A stretch of 7,562 nt of DNA from Candidatus Omnitrophota bacterium (lineage in GTDB: Bacteria > Ratteibacteria > UBA8468 > B48-G9 > DTJG01): the NCBI GenBank assembly GCA_023818725.1, contig JAMWBX010000053.1:1-7562 (forward strand), given 5' to 3'. Within the stretch, counting starts at the first letter, position 1. Each line of letters opens with the position of its first letter. Shown one piece after another: positions 1 through 7,174 of the stretch. A program made the translations under genes and the position numbers. Below the pieces are notes generated by a model, which saw only the letters and a program-made list of their open reading frames with translations, ran no database searches and was not told the DNA's origin.

Positions 1-320
1 CGCCAACTGAAGGACTCCCAGCAGAAATGCGCTCAACTCACGGAACAAAAACAGAAACTGGAGGATGAGCTCCTAAACGTGCTGGATACATCGACCAACT
101 CCAACGAGCAGCTCACTAAAGTCAGCACGGAACTGCGCAGCCGAGACGCCGAGATTGAAAAACTGCGGGAGGCAGCAGCTGAACAGCTGAGATCTGCACA
201 ACACAGTCAGCAGGAAATGGAGCAGAAACTTCAGCAACAGGTGAGAGCCACAAAGGATTTGGAAACTAGTTTGAGTCAGCTGAAGGAATCAGCTGTTAAA
301 ACTGAACAACAACACGTTGA
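1..320 (+). CDS. Fragment of an animal-type coiled-coil protein (CLIP-170-like), probably chimeric or host DNA
   Basis: The frame starting at base 1 is open from the window edge to the stop at 337-339, with no start needed, so this is an internal piece. It encodes roughly 105 residues made almost wholly of Glu, Gln, Lys, Leu, Ser and Ala in heptad spacing, i.e. a long parallel coiled coil. No domain, signal peptide or membrane segment is visible. The stretch around residues 30-55 (NEQLTKVSTELRSRDAEIEKL) recalls, from memory only, the rod of animal CLIP-170/CLIP1 (QLTK..ELR..). Other long rods such as EEA1-like proteins cannot be excluded. Codons are rich in CTG, CAG and GAG and the base composition is visibly more GC-rich than the rest of the window. 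The last few codons before the stop probably already belong to the bacterial sequence, so the stop is an accident of the join. I am confident it is not part of the bacterial operon; the protein's identity is uncertain. Confidence 0.6.
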
Positions 321-1090
321 GAAAGTTGAGAAACAATGAAATCGCTTTAAGTACTAAGATTAATCTTACTGATCCTGTTTCTGTTGAGCTTGCGGCGCTT
401 GCTGGTTTTGATTGCGTGTGGCTTGATATGGAACATACGCCATCTGATTGGAGCGCGATTTGCGACATGATCAGAACTGCGAAGATATATGACATGGATG
501 CCATGGTGCGGGTTTCAAAGGGTTCATATTCAGATCTGATTAAACCGCTTGAAGCGGATGCAACCGGGATTGTTTACCCTCATCTGATGTCGCTGGAGGA
601 AGCAAAACAGCTTGTGTATTTCACAAGGTTTCACCCGATTGGAAGAAGACCTCTTGATAGCGGAAACGCAGATGGAAAATACTGTCAGATTGATATGAAG
701 GATTATGTTAGACAAGCAAATGAAGAAAGATTCGTCATGGTTCAAATTGAAGATCCCGAGGTTCTTCCTGATATTGAGAAAATAGCGCAACTAGATGGAA
801 TAGATATTATTTTTTTTGGACCTGGCGATTTTTCCCAGGGTATTGGAGCTACAGGAGATTTCAACCATCCTTTGCTTGTTGAAACCAGAAAAAAGGTTGC
901 GCAGGTCTGCAAAAAATATGGAAATTATTGTGCCACGCCCTGCGGAATCCAGCAACTAAAAGAATACATAGAGATGGGATATAACTTTCTTAATCTTGGA
1001 GCAGATGTACTGGGTCTTGGCTCGTACTGGAAAAATCTGCTTGATGAGGCAAAAAAGATACTTTCAGAATATAAAAAAACAGGGGGATAA
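317..1090 (+). CDS. HpcH/HpaI-family aldolase (2-keto-3-deoxy acid aldolase type), 5' end probably replaced
   Basis: Class II, metal-dependent pyruvate aldolase of the HpcH/HpaI (TIM-barrel) family. Members reversibly cleave 2-keto-3-deoxy sugar acids or 4-hydroxy-2-keto acids to pyruvate plus an aldehyde in the cytosol. Counting from the TTG at 317 (257 aa, near the usual 250-265), visible landmarks are WLDMEH (35-40, with the catalytic-base His40), Arg65 (pyruvate-binding Arg), VQIED with Glu145, and FFGPGDFS with Asp171; the last two are the metal ligands. The 104-120 loop ([17 protein letters not shown]) differs from the classical HpaI loop, so the substrate is not predictable; a keto-deoxy sugar acid is an inference from family and neighbours. 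The TTG start lies inside the joint with the upstream eukaryotic-like DNA and has no Shine-Dalgarno. The homologous part begins at about [13 protein letters not shown], so the true start and its promoter were probably lost at the junction. The gene ends 1 nt before the next start and is co-transcribed with it. Confidence 0.85.
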   Translation: MRKLRNNEIALSTKINLTDPVSVELAALAGFDCVWLDMEHTPSDWSAICDMIRTAKIYDMDAMVRVSKGSYSDLIKPLEADATGIVYPHLMSLEEAKQLVYFTRFHPIGRRPLDSGNADGKYCQIDMKDYVRQANEERFVMVQIEDPEVLPDIEKIAQLDGIDIIFFGPGDFSQGIGATGDFNHPLLVETRKKVAQVCKKYGNYCATPCGIQQLKEYIEMGYNFLNLGADVLGLGSYWKNLLDEAKKILSEYKKTGG

Positions 1091-1091
1091 A

Positions 1092-2426
1092 ATGGCAAGG
1101 CCAAAGATATGTTTTATAGGAGCCGGAAGTTTAGGATTTACCAGAGGGCTTGTAAGGGATCTTTTAACTTTTGAAACAATGCGAGATGCGCATATTACTT
1201 TAATGGACATTGATAGTGAACGACTTTCTTTCGCAAAGCAGGCAGTAGATAGAATTGTGGAACTTGGAAAATACCCGGCCACAGTTGAAGCAACTCTTGA
1301 TAGAAAAGAAGCCCTAAAAGACGCAAATGCGGTACTGTGCACGATACTTGTTGGCGGCACGAATGTCTGGAGGCATGATATTGAAATTCCCAAAAAATAT
1401 GGAGTCAATATCAATGTTGGAGATACAAGAGGTGTTGCTGGAATCTTCCGTGCATTAAGGACAATTCCTGTAATGCTTGACATTTGCAGGGATATTGAAA
1501 AATTGTGTCCTGACGCCATTTTGCTTAATTATACAAATCCAATGTCGATGAATTGCAGGGCAATGCAATCTCAAACATCAGTGAAAGTTACAGGACTGTG
1601 TCATAGTGTTCAGGGAACAGCAGCAATGCTTGCTCGATGGATAGGACTCAAATATGAAGAGATTGATTATGTTTGCGCTGGAATAAATCATCAGGCGTGG
1701 TTTATTGAGTTTAAAAAGGACGGCAAAGATCTTTATCCCGAAATTCGCAAGGCAGTCTTAAAAAAAGAGATTTATAATGCTGAGCCGGTAAGGAATGAAA
1801 TGTTTCTGAATCTGGGTTATTATGTCACTGAGTCGAGCGGTCATAATTCTGAGTATAACTGGTGGTTCAGAAAAAGGCCTGATTTAATTGAGAAATACTG
1901 TACACACGGAACAAACTGGAATCCTGGCGAATATGCTTTTATATTGAAGCATTATCTGAAAACTGAAAAAACATGGAAAAAACAGGTAAAAAAATGGCTT
2001 GCAAGCAAAGAACCAATTTCTCTCGAAAGAGGTCATGAATATGCCGCTTACATAATAAACGCGTACCTCGGTGGCGAACCGTACATATTTAACGGAAATG
2101 TCCCGAATTCCAATCTGATTGATAACCTGCCAAAGAATGCCTGTGTCGAAGTTCCTGTACTTGCTAATAGAAGAGGCTTCAATCCAATGTATGTTGGTTC
2201 GCTTCCGCCGCAATGTGCTGCGTTGAACAACATCAATATTTCAAGTGAAGAAATGGCAGTTGAGGGTTGTATCAAGGGAGACCCTGAAATGGTTTTTCAT
2301 GCGATTGCTTATGATCCGCTCAGCGCGGCTGTTCTATCCCTTGCTGAAATAAGAAAGATGGTTCAAGAACTCTTTATAAAGAACAAACGTTATCTTTCGA
2401 CATTCAAAAACATAAAGATCACCTGA
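1092..2426 (+). CDS. GH4 family NAD-dependent glycosidase, alpha-galactosidase (MelA) type
   Basis: Cytosolic glycoside hydrolase of family 4, which hydrolyses glycosides by an NAD+- and Mn2+-dependent oxidation-elimination mechanism. The 444-aa product is close to E. coli MelA (451 aa). Landmarks: Rossmann loop GAGS (10-13) and acidic MDID (38-41) for [20 protein letters not shown] (110-126); [10 protein letters not shown] (145-154); the metal-binding Cys170 in CHSVQG; metal-binding His200 in AGINHQAW; and [24 protein letters not shown] is the form found in alpha-galactosidases of the family, whereas the phospho-glucosidases carry other forms (family knowledge), so alpha-galactosidase is favoured over 6-phospho-glucosidases. 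An alpha-glucosidase or glucuronidase activity is not excluded. I chose ATG 1092 rather than the longer in-frame start at 996: the Rossmann strand begins right after it, AGGGGG (1081-1086) sits at Shine-Dalgarno distance, and the longer form would overlap the aldolase by 95 nt. Substrate is probably an imported alpha-galactoside; no transporter is in view. Confidence 0.9.
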   Translation: MARPKICFIGAGSLGFTRGLVRDLLTFETMRDAHITLMDIDSERLSFAKQAVDRIVELGKYPATVEATLDRKEALKDANAVLCTILVGGTNVWRHDIEIPKKYGVNINVGDTRGVAGIFRALRTIPVMLDICRDIEKLCPDAILLNYTNPMSMNCRAMQSQTSVKVTGLCHSVQGTAAMLARWIGLKYEEIDYVCAGINHQAWFIEFKKDGKDLYPEIRKAVLKKEIYNAEPVRNEMFLNLGYYVTESSGHNSEYNWWFRKRPDLIEKYCTHGTNWNPGEYAFILKHYLKTEKTWKKQVKKWLASKEPISLERGHEYAAYIINAYLGGEPYIFNGNVPNSNLIDNLPKNACVEVPVLANRRGFNPMYVGSLPPQCAALNNINISSEEMAVEGCIKGDPEMVFHAIAYDPLSAAVLSLAEIRKMVQELFIKNKRYLSTFKNIKIT

Positions 2427-2430
2427 AAAA

Positions 2431-3804
2431 ATGGAAAAAATTTTATTCAGGAGCACAAATAGAAAGGCGCCTTGTGTAACCTTCAAACAAGCGCTATTGA
2501 AAGGGCAAGCACCTGACTATGGACTTTATATGCCTGAAATAATACCGAAGATTCAAAAAGAAAAAATAAAAGAATTTGCTCATATGTTGTACTATGAAGT
2601 AGCATTTGAAATTGTAAAACTTTTTGCGCAGGACGAGATTCCTCAAAAGGAACTTTTAGAACTGTGCGAGCAGGCGTATAATTTCCCGGTGCCAGTGGAA
2701 AAAATCGACGATAAAATTTACATTCTTTACCTTGACAAAGGTCCAACAGCTTCCTTTAAGGATTTCGCCGCAAGGTTAATGGCAAGAATGATGAACTGGT
2801 TTGCATCGAAGGAAGGAATAAATCTCACAGTACTTGTTGCCACTTCTGGCGACACAGGAGGCGCAGTGGCAGATGCCTTTTTTGGGCTTGGTAATATCCA
2901 GGTTGTAGTCCTTTTTCCGCTTGAAGAAGTTACAGATATGCAAAGAAAACAGATGACAACACTCGGAGAAAATATAAGCGCTGTCGGAGTTAAAGGGACC
3001 TTTGATGATTGCCAGGCGCTTGTAAAAAGGGTTTTTATTGATAACGAATTTTCAAAAAAGAATCTGACATCAGCAAACTCAATTAATTTTGGAAGGCTTT
3101 TACCGCAGTCTGTTTATTATTTTAAAGCATACGCGGATATAGGGGACGAATCCTTAATTTTCTCTGTGCCGTCAGGAAATTTTGGGAATTTGATGGGAGG
3201 AGTGTTTGCGCGAGAAATGGGACTGGCTGTGAAAAAGTTTATTGTCGCTGTAAATGAAAATGATGAGTTCCCGATTTTCCTTGAGACAGGCAATTACAAA
3301 CCTGTTGTGCCATCAAAAAAATGTTCTTCAAACGCAATGAATGTTGGGCATCCCAGCAATCTTGCAAGGCTTGTCGATCTTTATGGTGGATGGCTGACAG
3401 ACGAAAGAGATGCCAATGGAAACGTAATAGAAAAGGGCGTGCTGAAAATAACCCCTGATATGGAAAAATTGAGAAGAGATTTTATATCTTTCTCTATTTC
3501 AAACAGGGAAGTCGATGAAGTTATAAGAAATGTCTACGATAAATATAAAATCATGATTGAACCCCATGGGGCGGTGGGTTTTGCAGCTGCCTTGAAAGCC
3601 AATTACAATGGTTGTGTTTGTTGTCTTGAAACAGCGCACCCAGCCAAGTTTCCTGAAAAAATCAGGGAAGTCTTAAACATGGAGCCACCAGTGCCTGATT
3701 GCCTCGCGTGGCTAATGGAAAAAAAAGAAAAATTTACCATCATTGAAAATAATTACCAGCAATTAAAAGAATTTCTTTATGAAATATCTGATACTTGTTC
3801 CTGA
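2431..3804 (+). CDS. thrC: Threonine synthase
   Basis: PLP enzyme (fold type II) that converts O-phospho-L-homoserine and water to L-threonine plus phosphate, the last step of threonine biosynthesis. The product is 457 aa, with the N-terminal domain of the E. coli/yeast subgroup (STNRKAPCVTFKQALLKG, GLYMPE) instead of the shorter plant/Bacillus layout. The PLP-binding Lys110 lies in GPTASFKDFAARLM (104-117). VATSGDTGGAVADAF (136-150) is the phosphate/substrate loop, followed by LFPLEEVTDMQRKQMTTLG, SANSINFGRLLPQ (214-226) and the PLP-phosphate loop SVPSGNFGNLMGG (245-257). MIEPHGAVGFAA (375-386) is the conserved C-terminal block. It begins 4 nt after the GH4 stop with no clear Shine-Dalgarno, suggesting translational coupling, and its last 26 nt overlap the next gene. 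That overlap with a homoserine kinase candidate supports the threonine role. Nothing looks truncated or missing. Confidence 0.95.
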   Translation: MEKILFRSTNRKAPCVTFKQALLKGQAPDYGLYMPEIIPKIQKEKIKEFAHMLYYEVAFEIVKLFAQDEIPQKELLELCEQAYNFPVPVEKIDDKIYILYLDKGPTASFKDFAARLMARMMNWFASKEGINLTVLVATSGDTGGAVADAFFGLGNIQVVVLFPLEEVTDMQRKQMTTLGENISAVGVKGTFDDCQALVKRVFIDNEFSKKNLTSANSINFGRLLPQSVYYFKAYADIGDESLIFSVPSGNFGNLMGGVFAREMGLAVKKFIVAVNENDEFPIFLETGNYKPVVPSKKCSSNAMNVGHPSNLARLVDLYGGWLTDERDANGNVIEKGVLKITPDMEKLRRDFISFSISNREVDEVIRNVYDKYKIMIEPHGAVGFAAALKANYNGCVCCLETAHPAKFPEKIREVLNMEPPVPDCLAWLMEKKEKFTIIENNYQQLKEFLYEISDTCS

Positions 3805-4987
3805 CGGAGCAGCAGACTTTCCAGTGAAGGAGTTGAACAATAAAACCCCTCTGGAAGTCGCAAGAAAACCTAATATCGACAATCTTACAAAAATTGGTTG
3901 CTGCGGCTTGATGGAAACAATTCCCGATGGATTTCCTGCTGGTTCAGAAGTAGCTAATCTTTCAATCCTCGGCTACTCTCCAAAAAAATACTATCAGGGC
4001 CGCGGAGTACTTGAGGCAGCATCGCTTGGAATCGATCTGGAACCAGATGACACAGTTTTTCGATGCAATACTGTTTTTGTCGACAATGGAATCATGATAA
4101 GTCATTCGGCAGGTCACATAACAAGCGAGGAAAGCAAGGAATTAATCGAGTTTCTCAATGTTAAACTCTCTTTGCCATCGGTAAAATTTTATCATGGGCT
4201 TGACTACAGACACATCCTTGTCCTGAAAGCGCAATTTTCACCAGAAGTTGAGTGTTTTCCGCCACATGATAATGTTGGAAAATCAGTTAATTCTATTTTA
4301 CCGAGAGGTTTATCCAGTGCAGGAGAAAAAACAGCTGAAACCTTGAGATACCTTATAAAGGAATCTGAAGCCCTTTTAAAAAATCATCCAGTGAACCTGA
4401 AAAGAATTGCTTTCGAAAAACAACCCGGCAATCTTATATGGCCATGGTCACCAGGAAGAAAACCTGCAATGGAACCAATTAGCAAAAAATTTGGAATAAC
4501 CGGCGCTGTTATTTCCGCTGTGGACCTTGTAAAGGGAATAGGAATTTATGCCGGCTTTGATGTGATTAATGTTAAAGGAGCAACTGGACTTTATAACACA
4601 AACTACGAGGGTAAAGCGTATGCAGCTATTGAGGCTCTTAATAAATACGACCTCGTATATGTACATGTTGAAGCGCCGGATGAAGCAGCGCATGAAGGAA
4701 ACCTGAAACTAAAATTTAAGTGCATTGAAGATTTTGATTCAAGACTTTTTGGAATTATTTTAAAAAACGTTGACCTTAAACAAACCTGTATTGCCGTTAT
4801 TTCAGACCACTATACTTCGGTTTCGCAAAGAAATCACTCAAATCAAAAGGTTCCATTTGTAATTTATAGACCTGATTTAAAGCCGGATCATATCTATTCT
4901 TTTAGCGAAAAAGAATGCGCTGTCGGCGCATTCGGCGTGATTAAGGAAGATATGTTCATTAAGATCCTTCTTGGGAAAAATCCGTGA
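3779..4987 (+). CDS. Archaeal-type iPGM-like protein, probable non-canonical homoserine kinase
   Basis: Alkaline-phosphatase-superfamily protein (402 aa) of the cofactor-independent phosphoglycerate mutase group related to archaeal ApgM. Visible motifs: metal ligand Asp9 in VPDGAAD; PAGSEVANLSILGY (53-66) with the candidate phospho-acceptor Ser56; QGRGVLEAASLG (73-84); HVEAPDEAAHEG (296-307) with Asp301 and His305; and SDH (342-344) with His353, completing the two-metal centre. All expected metal ligands are present, so the enzyme should be active. Relatives are often annotated as phosphoglycerate mutase, but a bacterial subgroup occurring beside threonine genes in species without ThrB has been proposed as a homoserine kinase (TIGR02535). 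From memory, genetic work in Bacteroides supports that role. Here it starts inside thrC with a 26-nt overlap, so homoserine to O-phosphohomoserine is the best inference. A glycolytic mutase role, or both, remains possible. ATG 3779 is supported by the beta-strand and VPDG right after the start. There is no strong Shine-Dalgarno, so it is probably coupled to thrC translation. Confidence 0.85.
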   Translation: MKYLILVPDGAADFPVKELNNKTPLEVARKPNIDNLTKIGCCGLMETIPDGFPAGSEVANLSILGYSPKKYYQGRGVLEAASLGIDLEPDDTVFRCNTVFVDNGIMISHSAGHITSEESKELIEFLNVKLSLPSVKFYHGLDYRHILVLKAQFSPEVECFPPHDNVGKSVNSILPRGLSSAGEKTAETLRYLIKESEALLKNHPVNLKRIAFEKQPGNLIWPWSPGRKPAMEPISKKFGITGAVISAVDLVKGIGIYAGFDVINVKGATGLYNTNYEGKAYAAIEALNKYDLVYVHVEAPDEAAHEGNLKLKFKCIEDFDSRLFGIILKNVDLKQTCIAVISDHYTSVSQRNHSNQKVPFVIYRPDLKPDHIYSFSEKECAVGAFGVIKEDMFIKILLGKNP

Positions 4988-5052
4988 AATAAAATAATCT
5001 GTGTTTCCACATCGCGCCTTTAAAAAAATATTTTTTTCTTATTTTTTTAATT

Positions 5053-5080
5053 TTGTTAAGCTTGTTTCTTATGCTAAAAT
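5053..5080 (+). promoter_or_regulatory. Probable sigma70-type promoter of the aldolase/NagB-like unit
   Basis: TTGTTA (5053-5058) and TAAAAT (5075-5080) are separated by 16 nt, close to the housekeeping consensus TTGACA-N17-TATAAT (each box differs at one or two positions). It lies 45 nt before the aldolase start, in the only sizeable plus-strand gap of the window. AT-rich DNA yields chance matches, so this is a prediction. No operator palindrome was evident nearby. Confidence 0.45.
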
Positions 5081-5112
5081 TACACAAATCTTTTTTCAAA
5101 TCACACCACAAG

Positions 5113-5119
5113 AAGGAGG
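5113..5119 (+). promoter_or_regulatory. Strong Shine-Dalgarno for the class II aldolase gene
   Basis: AAGGAGG followed by a 6-nt A-run and the ATG at 5126 is a near-perfect site at good spacing. It fixes the start of the aldolase and implies high expression. The upstream genes thrC and the mutase-like gene, by contrast, lack clear sites. Confidence 0.8.
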
Positions 5120-5125
5120 AAAAAA

Positions 5126-6103
5126 ATGCCGGTAAGTTACAAAGAGCTCGGGCTTGTTAATACGAGAAAAATGTTCGAAAAGGCAATGAAAGAAGGATAT
5201 GCGGTGCCAGCATTCAATTTCAATAATATGGAGCAATTGCAGGCAATCATAACCGCATGTGTTGAGGTCAGGTCTCCTGTAATTTTGCAAATCTCCAAAG
5301 GCGCCAGACAATACGCAAATCAGACAATGTTAAGATATATGGCTCAGGGCGCGGTTGCAATGGCAAAAGAAATGGGAGCAAATATTCCCATAGCGCTGCA
5401 TCTTGATCATGGAGATAGTTATGAATTGTGCGTTTCGTGCATTGAAAATGGATTTTCATCTGTTATGATAGACGGATCTCATCTGCCGTATGAGGAAAAT
5501 GTCAAACTTACAAAGCAGGTCGTGGACTATGCTCACAAATATGATGTGACTGTCGAAGGAGAACTTGGGGTACTGGCTGGCATAGAAGATAATGTATCAG
5601 CAGAAAGGTCTCATTACACAAAACCTGAAGAAGTCCAGGATTTTGTTTCGAGGACAGGCGTCGACAGTTTAGCGATTTCAATTGGCACTTCACACGGCGC
5701 ATACAAATTTAAATTAAAACCCGGAGAAAAAGTTCCACCTTTGAGATTTGACATTTTAGAAGAATGCGAAAAACGAGTTCCGGGCTTTCCTATTGTGTTG
5801 CACGGCGCTTCTTCTGTTCTTCCTGAATATGTTGATATGATAAATAAATACGGAGGAAAAATTGAAAATGCTGCTGGTGTTCCAGAAGAACAATTGAGGC
5901 GCGCAGCAAAATCGGCTGTATGCAAAATCAATATTGATTCTGACGGAAGACTTGTAATGACAGCCATGATCAGGAAATATCTCGCAGAGCATCCATCTGA
6001 ATTTGACCCGAGAAAATATCTGGGTCCTGCGAGAGAAGCGCTAAAAAATATGTATGCCGAAAAATGTAGAAATGTCCTTGGTAGCGCAGGTAAAGCCGAG
6101 TAG
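5126..6103 (+). CDS. Class II fructose-bisphosphate aldolase (or related ketose-bisphosphate aldolase)
   Basis: Zinc-dependent TIM-barrel aldolase that cleaves fructose-1,6-bisphosphate to dihydroxyacetone phosphate and glyceraldehyde-3-phosphate in glycolysis, and runs backwards in gluconeogenesis. At 325 aa it fits the class IIB/FbaA-like set. Landmarks: AVPAFNFNNMEQLQAI (26-41); HLDHGDS (92-98) with catalytic Asp94 and zinc ligand His95; MIDGSHLPYEENV (114-126); VEGELG (143-148); SIGTSHGAYKF (185-195) with zinc ligand His190; VLHGASS (224-230) with His226; and KINIDSD (267-273) binding substrate phosphate. All zinc ligands and the catalytic Asp are intact. Tagatose-1,6-bisphosphate aldolases share these motifs; that activity would fit the alpha-galactosidase and sugar-phosphate context, so the substrate is open. 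It is the first gene after the predicted promoter, with a strong Shine-Dalgarno, and is followed after 33 nt by the NagB-like gene, probably on one transcript. Confidence 0.93.
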   Translation: MPVSYKELGLVNTRKMFEKAMKEGYAVPAFNFNNMEQLQAIITACVEVRSPVILQISKGARQYANQTMLRYMAQGAVAMAKEMGANIPIALHLDHGDSYELCVSCIENGFSSVMIDGSHLPYEENVKLTKQVVDYAHKYDVTVEGELGVLAGIEDNVSAERSHYTKPEEVQDFVSRTGVDSLAISIGTSHGAYKFKLKPGEKVPPLRFDILEECEKRVPGFPIVLHGASSVLPEYVDMINKYGGKIENAAGVPEEQLRRAAKSAVCKINIDSDGRLVMTAMIRKYLAEHPSEFDPRKYLGPAREALKNMYAEKCRNVLGSAGKAE

Positions 6104-6124
6104 GATTATTAAGACAGACATTAC

Positions 6125-6131
6125 GGGGAGG
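6125..6131 (+). promoter_or_regulatory. Shine-Dalgarno of the NagB-like gene
   Basis: GGGGAGG lies 5 nt before the ATG at 6137 in the 33-nt gap after the aldolase. It supports that start over the internal Met four codons in. No promoter is needed or seen in so short a gap. Confidence 0.7.
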
Positions 6132-6136
6132 TAGAG

Positions 6137-7087
6137 ATGGACCTAATGAAGACTCTGAAAGGGTCTTTGCTTGAAGATTTTTTTCCGAAGGGATGGGATC
6201 TTAAGAAAATTGATAGATGTTGTTCTATTGCGCCTGAAAAGATCCTTGAAAGGCAAAAATGGTGGCACACAGAATTTGAACCAGTGCCGTGTGAGTCCCT
6301 TGAAGAATTTAATACGATGATGGGACATGAAATCGCCTCTGAAATAGCAAATGCTGCCAGTAAAGGGAAAAAGTTGATATTGATCCTTCCAGTCGGACCC
6401 ATGGGAATGTACAAATGGGCAGTTTATTTTTTAAAGGAATGGAATATTTCATGCGAGCATGTCTATGGTTTTAACATGGATGAATGGAGCGATTCAGAAG
6501 GCAATACCCTTCCGTCAACCAATCCAGGGGCTTTTCAAAATGCAATGGAACAGGCATTTTATGGACCGCTCGGAAACCTGACGGTACCGGAAAAACAGAG
6601 AAATTTTGCGACAAAGAAACTTCTTCCAGCATATCCTGAAAAGATAGAAGAATTAAGAGCCCGGGGTGCCAAACTAGTTGTAATTTTCGGCATTGGAAGA
6701 GTATTTCATATTGCCTTCTGGGAGCCACATTTTGCGGCAGAATTCAAAACCGTTGAAGAGTGGAAAAAACAGCAATATAGACTTGGCGCAAAACTCCATC
6801 CATTAACGATTGAGCAAAACGCCATAACAAGCTTTAAAAGCAGAACAACCCTTGTGCCGTGTTTTGCAAATACTATTGGACCTGGCATTTTTCTGAAAGC
6901 TGATAGAATTATCGGCGGATGCGATGGCACTCTTGGAAGGGGCATGATGTGGCAGGGAATGAGTTTATGGGTTACATTGAGATATGGTCCTGACATATGG
7001 GTACCAAGCAGTTTTATGCCCACTCTTCCAGGAAGGTTGTTTTTCCTGAAAGAACTTGCAGGACCCCTGGTTGCTGAATGCAACTGA
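6137..7087 (+). CDS. Divergent NagB-fold sugar-phosphate isomerase/deaminase-like protein
   Basis: A 316-aa protein with the fold of glucosamine-6-phosphate deaminase (NagB), carrying about 75 extra N-terminal residues; E. coli NagB is about 266 aa. Matching blocks: [12 protein letters not shown] (83-94) in place of the NagB phosphate loop; [10 protein letters not shown] (110-119), equivalent to NagB TFNMDEY with the proton-abstracting Asp (here Asp115); [15 protein letters not shown] (183-197), equivalent to GVGNDGHIAFNEP; and [19 protein letters not shown] (243-261), equivalent to the TVGVGTLLDAEEV region. In the second motif the ring-opening His191 and Glu196 of the Asp-His-Glu triad remain, but the Asp is replaced by Val189 and the preceding Asn by Arg188. 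The glycine-rich phosphate loop is also altered. It is therefore unlikely to be an ordinary GlcN6P deaminase; a related sugar-phosphate isomerase or an altered substrate is inferred. It is cotranscribed with the aldolase and ends before a clear terminator. Databases may call such proteins glucosamine-6-phosphate isomerase. Confidence 0.75.
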   Translation: MDLMKTLKGSLLEDFFPKGWDLKKIDRCCSIAPEKILERQKWWHTEFEPVPCESLEEFNTMMGHEIASEIANAASKGKKLILILPVGPMGMYKWAVYFLKEWNISCEHVYGFNMDEWSDSEGNTLPSTNPGAFQNAMEQAFYGPLGNLTVPEKQRNFATKKLLPAYPEKIEELRARGAKLVVIFGIGRVFHIAFWEPHFAAEFKTVEEWKKQQYRLGAKLHPLTIEQNAITSFKSRTTLVPCFANTIGPGIFLKADRIIGGCDGTLGRGMMWQGMSLWVTLRYGPDIWVPSSFMPTLPGRLFFLKELAGPLVAECN

Positions 7088-7120
7088 CTTGCGGACTTTG
7101 ATGAATAAGAAGATTTCTCA

Positions 7121-7159
7121 AAAGTAAAAGGGAGGGGTTTATCCCCTCCCTACTTTTTT
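7121..7159 (+). terminator. Intrinsic terminator, possibly bidirectional
   Basis: GGGAGGGG (7130-7137) and CCCCTCCC (7143-7150) form a perfect 8-bp GC-rich stem with a TTTAT loop, followed after TAC by six T (7154-7159). AAAGTA (7121-7126) can extend the stem with TACTTT (7151-7156), leaving an AAA bulge. It sits 33 nt after the NagB-like stop. Read on the other strand, the hairpin is followed by TTTACTTTT, so it could also end the convergent minus-strand gene, whose stop is 25 nt away. Confidence 0.9.
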
Positions 7160-7174
7160 GCGGCTTTTTCCAGA

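Larger units (their letters stand above)
4988..5125. other. AT-rich intergenic region between the two gene units
   Basis: This 138-nt gap between the phosphoglycerate mutase-like gene and the aldolase gene is very AT-rich. It contains a short A/T self-complementary run at about 5022-5037 (A7-TA-T7) followed by T-rich DNA to about 5049. That could help end the upstream transcript, but it lacks a GC stem and is not a convincing intrinsic terminator. The right half holds the promoter and ribosome binding site listed separately. I see no ORF and no RNA gene in it. Confidence 0.6.

Noticed and set aside
238..246. CAG|GTGAGA looks like a perfect eukaryotic 5' splice donor.
   Set aside because: The same coiled-coil frame and heptad pattern continue past it to about 318, so it is most simply coding; a chance match.
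996..1091. Longer start for the GH4 protein (32 extra N-terminal residues).
   Set aside because: It would overlap the aldolase by 95 nt, has no family similarity before the Rossmann strand, and a good Shine-Dalgarno precedes ATG 1092.
1064..1519. A 151-aa minus-strand open frame opposite the GH4 gene.
   Set aside because: It is antisense to a well-supported gene, has low-complexity Ser/Ile-rich composition and no recognisable motif.
5015..5050. A/T-rich self-complementary run as an intrinsic terminator after the mutase-like gene.
   Set aside because: No GC-containing stem; only A/T pairing, which is common by chance in such AT-rich DNA.
6706..7083. A 125-aa minus-strand open frame opposite the NagB-like gene.
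   Set aside because: Shadow of the conserved plus-strand gene; no domain and no ribosome binding site that stands out.
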